A DNA stretch of 64,000 nt from Gemmatimonadota bacterium (GTDB lineage: Bacteria; Gemmatimonadota; Gemmatimonadetes; Gemmatimonadales; GWC2-71-9), in contig SHZT01000006.1 in assembly GCA_009692185.1 (NCBI GenBank), forward strand, positions 62,001 through 126,000, given 5' to 3'. Each line of letters starts with the position of its first letter. Within the stretch, counting starts at the first letter, position 1. The notes under the pieces are model-generated. The model was not told the origin of the DNA, did no database searches, and saw only the letters and a list, made by a program, of their open reading frames with translations. Shown piece by piece: positions 60,868 through 64,000 of the stretch. Position numbers and translations under genes: made by a program.

Positions 60868-62748
60868 ATGTGCGGCATCTACGGAATGGTCTCCGTATCC
60901 GGCAGACCGATCGCACACCCCGAACACGCCGACGCCATGCGGCGCTCGCTGGCGCATCGCGGGCCGGACGGTCACGGCTGCATGTCGCGACCGTATGCGA
61001 TCGTCGGGGTCAACCGGCTCCGCATCATGGACCGCCGTCCGGAGGCGGACCAGCCCCTAGCCGACACCGGCGGACGTGTCTGGGTCGCAGTCAACGGCGA
61101 GATCTACAACGCCCCGGACATCCGCCGCCGGTTTCCCGACTACCCATACCGCACGCGCGGCGACACCGAGGCGGTGCTGCCACTCTACCTCGCCCGCGGG
61201 CCCGAGGCCTTGTCGGAACTGGAGGGCATGTTCGCGGTTGCGATCTGGGACGACCGGACCCGCACCCTTACGCTCGCGCGCGACCGCGCCGGCGAGAAAC
61301 CCTTGTTCATTAGAGAGCTGAACGGCGAGACCTGGTTCGCCTCCGAAATCCAGGCCCTCCTCAACGGCTCCCGTCCTTCCCTCGACCGCGCCGTGCTCGC
61401 CGACATCGTCCGCCTCGGCTACCCGCTTGAGCCCCGCACCATGTGGGAGGGCATTACCCGGGTCGAGTCGGGAACGATCGTGACGATCGGGCCTGAGGGA
61501 TCAAGGGCAATTCGTTACTGGGATCCTTTGACTGAAGACCGCGCACGGCACACGGCGCACGGCGCGCGGGACTCCGCAACCGAGCTGGGCGCACTCCTCC
61601 ACCGGTCCGTTCGGAAGCAGTTGGTCGCCGACGTACCGGTCGGCGTGTTCACCAGCGGCGGGCTGGACTCGTCGCTCATCGTCGCAATGGCGGCGAAGGA
61701 AATGGACCCCGGCCAGCTCCACACGTTCGCGGTTCGATTCCCCGAGGCGTCGTACGACGAAGGGCCGTTCGCCCGCGACGTGGCGACCCGGTTCGGCACG
61801 CGTCACGTCGAGGCCGAGGCGTCGCCGGCGGCGCTGTGCCAGGCGCTCGACAGAATCAGGTCGTCTGTGGCGGAGCCAATCAGCGACCCCGCGGTCCTGC
61901 CCACGCTCATCCTGGCGACCGCGGCGAAGAGCCACGTCTGTGTCGTGCTCTCGGGCGAAGGCGCGGACGAATTGTTCGGCGGCTACCCGACGTACCTGGG
62001 CCACAAGCTGGCGCCGTGGTTCAACCGGCTCCCCGCTCCCGTGCGACGGCTGGTGGCAGGAGCCATCAATCGGCTCCCCTCATCGTATGGGAAGGTCACG
62101 CCGGAATTCCTCCTCAAGCGGTTCGTGGCGAGCGCGGAACTGCCGTGGCAAGAACGCCATGTCGAGTGGTTTGGGACGGGGCTGGGGACGGAAATGGTGG
62201 CTCCTGCGCTCGCGGATTCCCCGGGCTTTCCCCCGGGGTTAGTGGTTCCTGACCCCGGGCGTCAGCCCGGGGTTCAGGCATCTGATGCAATGCATTGGGA
62301 CTACTCCAGCTATCTCCGGGATCTCATGCTGGCGAAGAACGACCGAGCGACCAGCCTCGTGGCCCTCGAGGCGCGGGCGCCGTTCCTGGACACCGCCGTC
62401 ACGCAGTTCGCGTTCGGGTTGCCTGACGACTTCAAGGTGCGGGGGTTGACCACCAAGTGGCTGCTCCGGCGCGCCGCCCGGGCGTGGCTGCCTGCCTCGA
62501 TTGTGAACCGGCGGAAGCGGGGCCTGAGCGTTCCTGTGGCGGCGCTCCTCAACGGAGCACTATCGAGCGCCGTAGACCGGGTGCTGGCCCCTGACCGGCT
62601 CAAGCGGCAGGGCCTGCTAAACCCCGGTCCGGTAAGCCAACTTGTAGCCGAGCACCGCCGCGGGCGGCTGACGCTGACCCGGGGATTATGGACGCTGTTT
62701 GTCCTCGGACTGTGGATGGAACACTGGATGCCGGAGGGAACGGGATGA
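60868..62748 (+). CDS. asnB: Glutamine-hydrolysing asparagine synthetase
   Basis: 626 residues. Cys2 (MCGIYGM) is the class II glutaminase nucleophile; RGPDGHG near 33-39, RLRIMD and NGEIYN complete that domain (1-210). The synthetase domain has the ATP-binding P-loop FTSGGLDSSLI near 256-266, GEGADELFGGYPTYL near 363-377 and SLVALEARAPFLDTAV near 487-502. It makes asparagine, or amidates a cell-surface sugar acid as some relatives do next to glycosyltransferases. Two microelements add low-complexity stretches (RARHTAHGARDSA and DSPGFPPGLVVPDPGRQPG). The ATG at 60868 is fixed by the required Cys2. Confidence 0.92.
   Translation: MCGIYGMVSVSGRPIAHPEHADAMRRSLAHRGPDGHGCMSRPYAIVGVNRLRIMDRRPEADQPLADTGGRVWVAVNGEIYNAPDIRRRFPDYPYRTRGDTEAVLPLYLARGPEALSELEGMFAVAIWDDRTRTLTLARDRAGEKPLFIRELNGETWFASEIQALLNGSRPSLDRAVLADIVRLGYPLEPRTMWEGITRVESGTIVTIGPEGSRAIRYWDPLTEDRARHTAHGARDSATELGALLHRSVRKQLVADVPVGVFTSGGLDSSLIVAMAAKEMDPGQLHTFAVRFPEASYDEGPFARDVATRFGTRHVEAEASPAALCQALDRIRSSVAEPISDPAVLPTLILATAAKSHVCVVLSGEGADELFGGYPTYLGHKLAPWFNRLPAPVRRLVAGAINRLPSSYGKVTPEFLLKRFVASAELPWQERHVEWFGTGLGTEMVAPALADSPGFPPGLVVPDPGRQPGVQASDAMHWDYSSYLRDLMLAKNDRATSLVALEARAPFLDTAVTQFAFGLPDDFKVRGLTTKWLLRRAARAWLPASIVNRRKRGLSVPVAALLNGALSSAVDRVLAPDRLKRQGLLNPGPVSQLVAEHRRGRLTLTRGLWTLFVLGLWMEHWMPEGTG
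61541..61568 (+). repeat. Heptamer GCGCACG repeat in asnB
   Basis: Four adjacent 7-base units GCGCACG, GCACACG, GCGCACG, GCGCGCG. It encodes His/Ala/Arg-rich residues between the glutaminase and synthetase domains. A heptamer unit changes register between codons, giving RARHTAHGAR. Confidence 0.5.
62220..62278. repeat. CCCGGG hairpin microelement in asnB
   Basis: CCTGACCCCGGGC (62248-62260) and GCCCGGGGTTCAGG (62265-62278) pair around GTCA with one bulge. A second, shorter CCCCGGGC/CCCCGGGG copy lies at 62220-62237. It is in frame within the synthetase domain and encodes Pro/Gly-rich residues. Confidence 0.6.
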
Positions 62749-63314
62749 ATCGGGACGAGGCGCTGGCCCTGATGCACGAGTACACGCCATCGGAAGCATT
62801 GCGGAAGCACATGTACGCCGTCGAAGCGGCGATGCGGGCCTACGCGCGCAAATCGAGCGAGGACGAGGAGACCTGGGGCATCGTGGGCCTGCTGCACGAT
62901 TTCGACTACGAGAAGTACCCCAACGCCAACCGGTCACCGACCGAGGAGCACCCTTCACACGGAGTGGGTGTCTTACGTCAACAGGGGGTGTCGGAGGTCG
63001 TGTTACTCGCCATCATGGGCCACGCAGCCTACACCGGGGTTCCGCGCGAGACGCCCATGGCGAAGACGCTATTCGCGGTGGATGAACTGTGTGGGTTCGT
63101 GGTGGCGTGCGCGCTCGTGCGACCGTCCAAGAGTCTAAAAGATCTAGAGGTTGCGAGCGTGAAGAAGAAACTGAAGGACAAGGCGTTCGCGCGCGGAGTA
63201 AATCGTGAAGAAGTTTACCAGGGAGCCACGGAGCTGGGCGTGCCGCTCGAGGAGCACATCCAGTTCGTGCTGGAGGCATTGAGGCCAATGGAGCAGATGC
63301 TGGGGTTGGGGTGA
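62745..63314 (+). CDS. HD-superfamily hydrolase
   Basis: 189 residues. The HD-domain metal ligands are visible as RKHMYAVEAAMRAYAR near 20-35, LLHDFDYEKYP near 50-60 (the His-Asp pair), HPSHGVGVLR near 70-79 and HAAYTGVPRET near 92-102. It is a metal-dependent phosphohydrolase of unknown substrate. GGAGGG (62732-62737) is a good ribosome binding site, and the ATG overlaps the asnB stop. It overlaps the sigma factor gene by 4 bp. Confidence 0.85.
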   Translation: MNRDEALALMHEYTPSEALRKHMYAVEAAMRAYARKSSEDEETWGIVGLLHDFDYEKYPNANRSPTEEHPSHGVGVLRQQGVSEVVLLAIMGHAAYTGVPRETPMAKTLFAVDELCGFVVACALVRPSKSLKDLEVASVKKKLKDKAFARGVNREEVYQGATELGVPLEEHIQFVLEALRPMEQMLGLG

Positions 63315-63910
63315 GGGTGGCGGAAGTTCAACATCCACACTCCCTTGGGCGTACTGGAGAGGTAGAAGACGCCGAGCTTTCGGCGCGTGCGGCGGCGGGC
63401 GACCGGGCGGCATTCGGGCGGCTGGTGGAGCGCTATGCCGGGCAGGCGCGCCGGTTGGCCTACGCAATGCTCGGCAGCGCAGACGATGCCGACGACGCGG
63501 CGCAAGACGGGTTCCTGGCGGCGCTCAAGAGCATCGAGCGATATGACCCCGCCCGCCCGTTCGGGCCCTGGTTGCTGCGCATCGTGGCGAACGCCGCCGC
63601 GGACCGGCGGCGGCGTCTCCGGGTAAGGGCCACCGAGGTGATCCCGGTAGATTCGCCGACCGGGGAGCCATCACCTGAGCGGGTAACCGATCAGAATGCG
63701 TTCCGCGCCGCGCTGAACGTGGCGCTGGCAAAGTTGCCGGCGCGCCAGCGGATCGCGGTGGTGTTGTTGGACATGGAAGGCTATTCGCACCGGGAAATCG
63801 CCGAGGTGGTGAAGGTGCCCGAAGGCACGGTGCGGTCCGATGTGTTTCATGCCCGACGGGCCCTGCGCGACGCGCTGGCCCCGTGGAAAGGCGCACTGGA
63901 GGGGAAATGA
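63311..63910 (+). CDS. RNA polymerase ECF-type sigma factor
   Basis: 199 residues from GTG, possibly starting later. Region 2 spans about 24-92 (FGRLVERYAGQARRLAYAML, DADDAAQDGFLAALKSIERY, PFGPWLLRIVANAAADRRRR), and region 4 spans about 135-190 (LPARQRIAVVLLDMEGYSHR, EIAEVVKVPEGTVRSDVFHA). It likely controls an envelope or stress regulon. The next gene overlaps its stop by 4 bp, the common arrangement for a sigma/anti-sigma pair. Confidence 0.93.
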   Translation: MRVAEVQHPHSLGRTGEVEDAELSARAAAGDRAAFGRLVERYAGQARRLAYAMLGSADDADDAAQDGFLAALKSIERYDPARPFGPWLLRIVANAAADRRRRLRVRATEVIPVDSPTGEPSPERVTDQNAFRAALNVALAKLPARQRIAVVLLDMEGYSHREIAEVVKVPEGTVRSDVFHARRALRDALAPWKGALEGK

Positions 63911-64000
63911 CCGACAACTCGCCGTTCGATCACCGTCCTGACCCGGAACTCGGGGACTGGCTGCGTGGGGCGTTGTCCATTCCCGACGAGCCGGCGTTCG
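63907..64000 (+). CDS. Start of a probable anti-sigma factor gene (partial)
   Basis: Only the first 31 codons are in the window, reading MTDNSPFDHRPDPELGDWLR and onward. The ATGA overlap with the ECF sigma gene and a short acidic, Pro-rich N-terminus before a presumed anti-sigma/zinc-finger domain fit the usual cognate anti-sigma factor. Nothing diagnostic is visible yet, so the call rests on position. Confidence 0.5.
   Translation, partial: MTDNSPFDHRPDPELGDWLRGALSIPDEPAF

Overview
This is a dense, GC-rich bacterial segment with about 60 protein genes. Most are packed into short operons with 1-11 bp overlaps between stop and start codons. GTG and TTG starts are common, and no tRNA, rRNA, CRISPR array or classical transposon was found. 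The gene families, the fused E1/E2 2-oxoglutarate dehydrogenase, Gemmatimonadota-style exported-protein relics and in-gene GGCGGATG/GGGAAA/GAGACG microrepeats suggest a member of the Gemmatimonadota (an inference; no marker gene was searched). The strain looks like an aerobic or facultative heterotroph with a Gram-negative envelope: TonB receptor, RND pump, outer-membrane barrel and several lipoproteins.

Layout. 1-360: C-terminus of an RpoD-family sigma factor. 446-5732: glycolate oxidase operon glcD-(unknown)-glcE-glcF-ygfZ. 5745-8171: a small lipoprotein and a Tat-exported GH38 relative that seems to lack its catalytic motifs. 8279-13038: ChlI/MoxR-type ATPase and cytidylate-kinase-like gene, an opposing MFS transporter, and a VWA protein that probably partners the ATPase. 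13199-14262: acyltransferase and DinB protein (minus strand). 14406-19802: E1/E2-fused 2-oxoglutarate dehydrogenase, Kelch protein, YggT and DUF167 proteins. 19788-25446: promoter, SAM-II riboswitch and terminator controlling metH and a homocysteine methyltransferase/MTHFR fusion. 25451-28688: serine hydrolase, free-standing MTHFR-like protein, acetyltransferase and two CDGSH iron-sulfur proteins. 28789-33221: RND efflux lipoprotein and pump. 33295-35101: D-cysteine desulfhydrase-like enzyme, a lone pseudopilin and a small unknown protein.

35537-41602 is a probable copper-uptake/handling locus: Cys/His-rich exported protein, TonB receptor, exported protein, CopC-CopD fusion, and a YcnI domain fused to a second exported domain. 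Eroded exported-protein fragments flank it on both sides. 41911-44700: lipoprotein, barrel and beta-propeller. 44751-45920: acyl-CoA dehydrogenase. 45922-49048 (minus): an ECF vitamin/micronutrient transporter, ecfS-ecfT-ecfA1-ecfA2 plus a small protein, with an unusual asymmetric ATPase pair. 49083-62748: a long same-strand run of peptidases, DNA repair enzymes (PolX, Nth), a thioredoxin-like DUF255 protein, a GT39 glycosyltransferase and asparagine synthetase. 62745-64000: HD protein, ECF sigma factor and the start of a probable anti-sigma factor.

Three signals stand out. First, a family of short tandem or hairpin microelements lies both between and inside genes; inside genes it keeps the reading frame and sits in linkers or loops. 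Second, the SAM-II riboswitch is nested in an extra helix that competes with its terminator. Third, the two ECF ATPases carry matched defects that would leave one canonical and one degenerate ATP site. A recurring TANNNT box 5-7 nt before the start codon also suggests frequent leaderless transcription.
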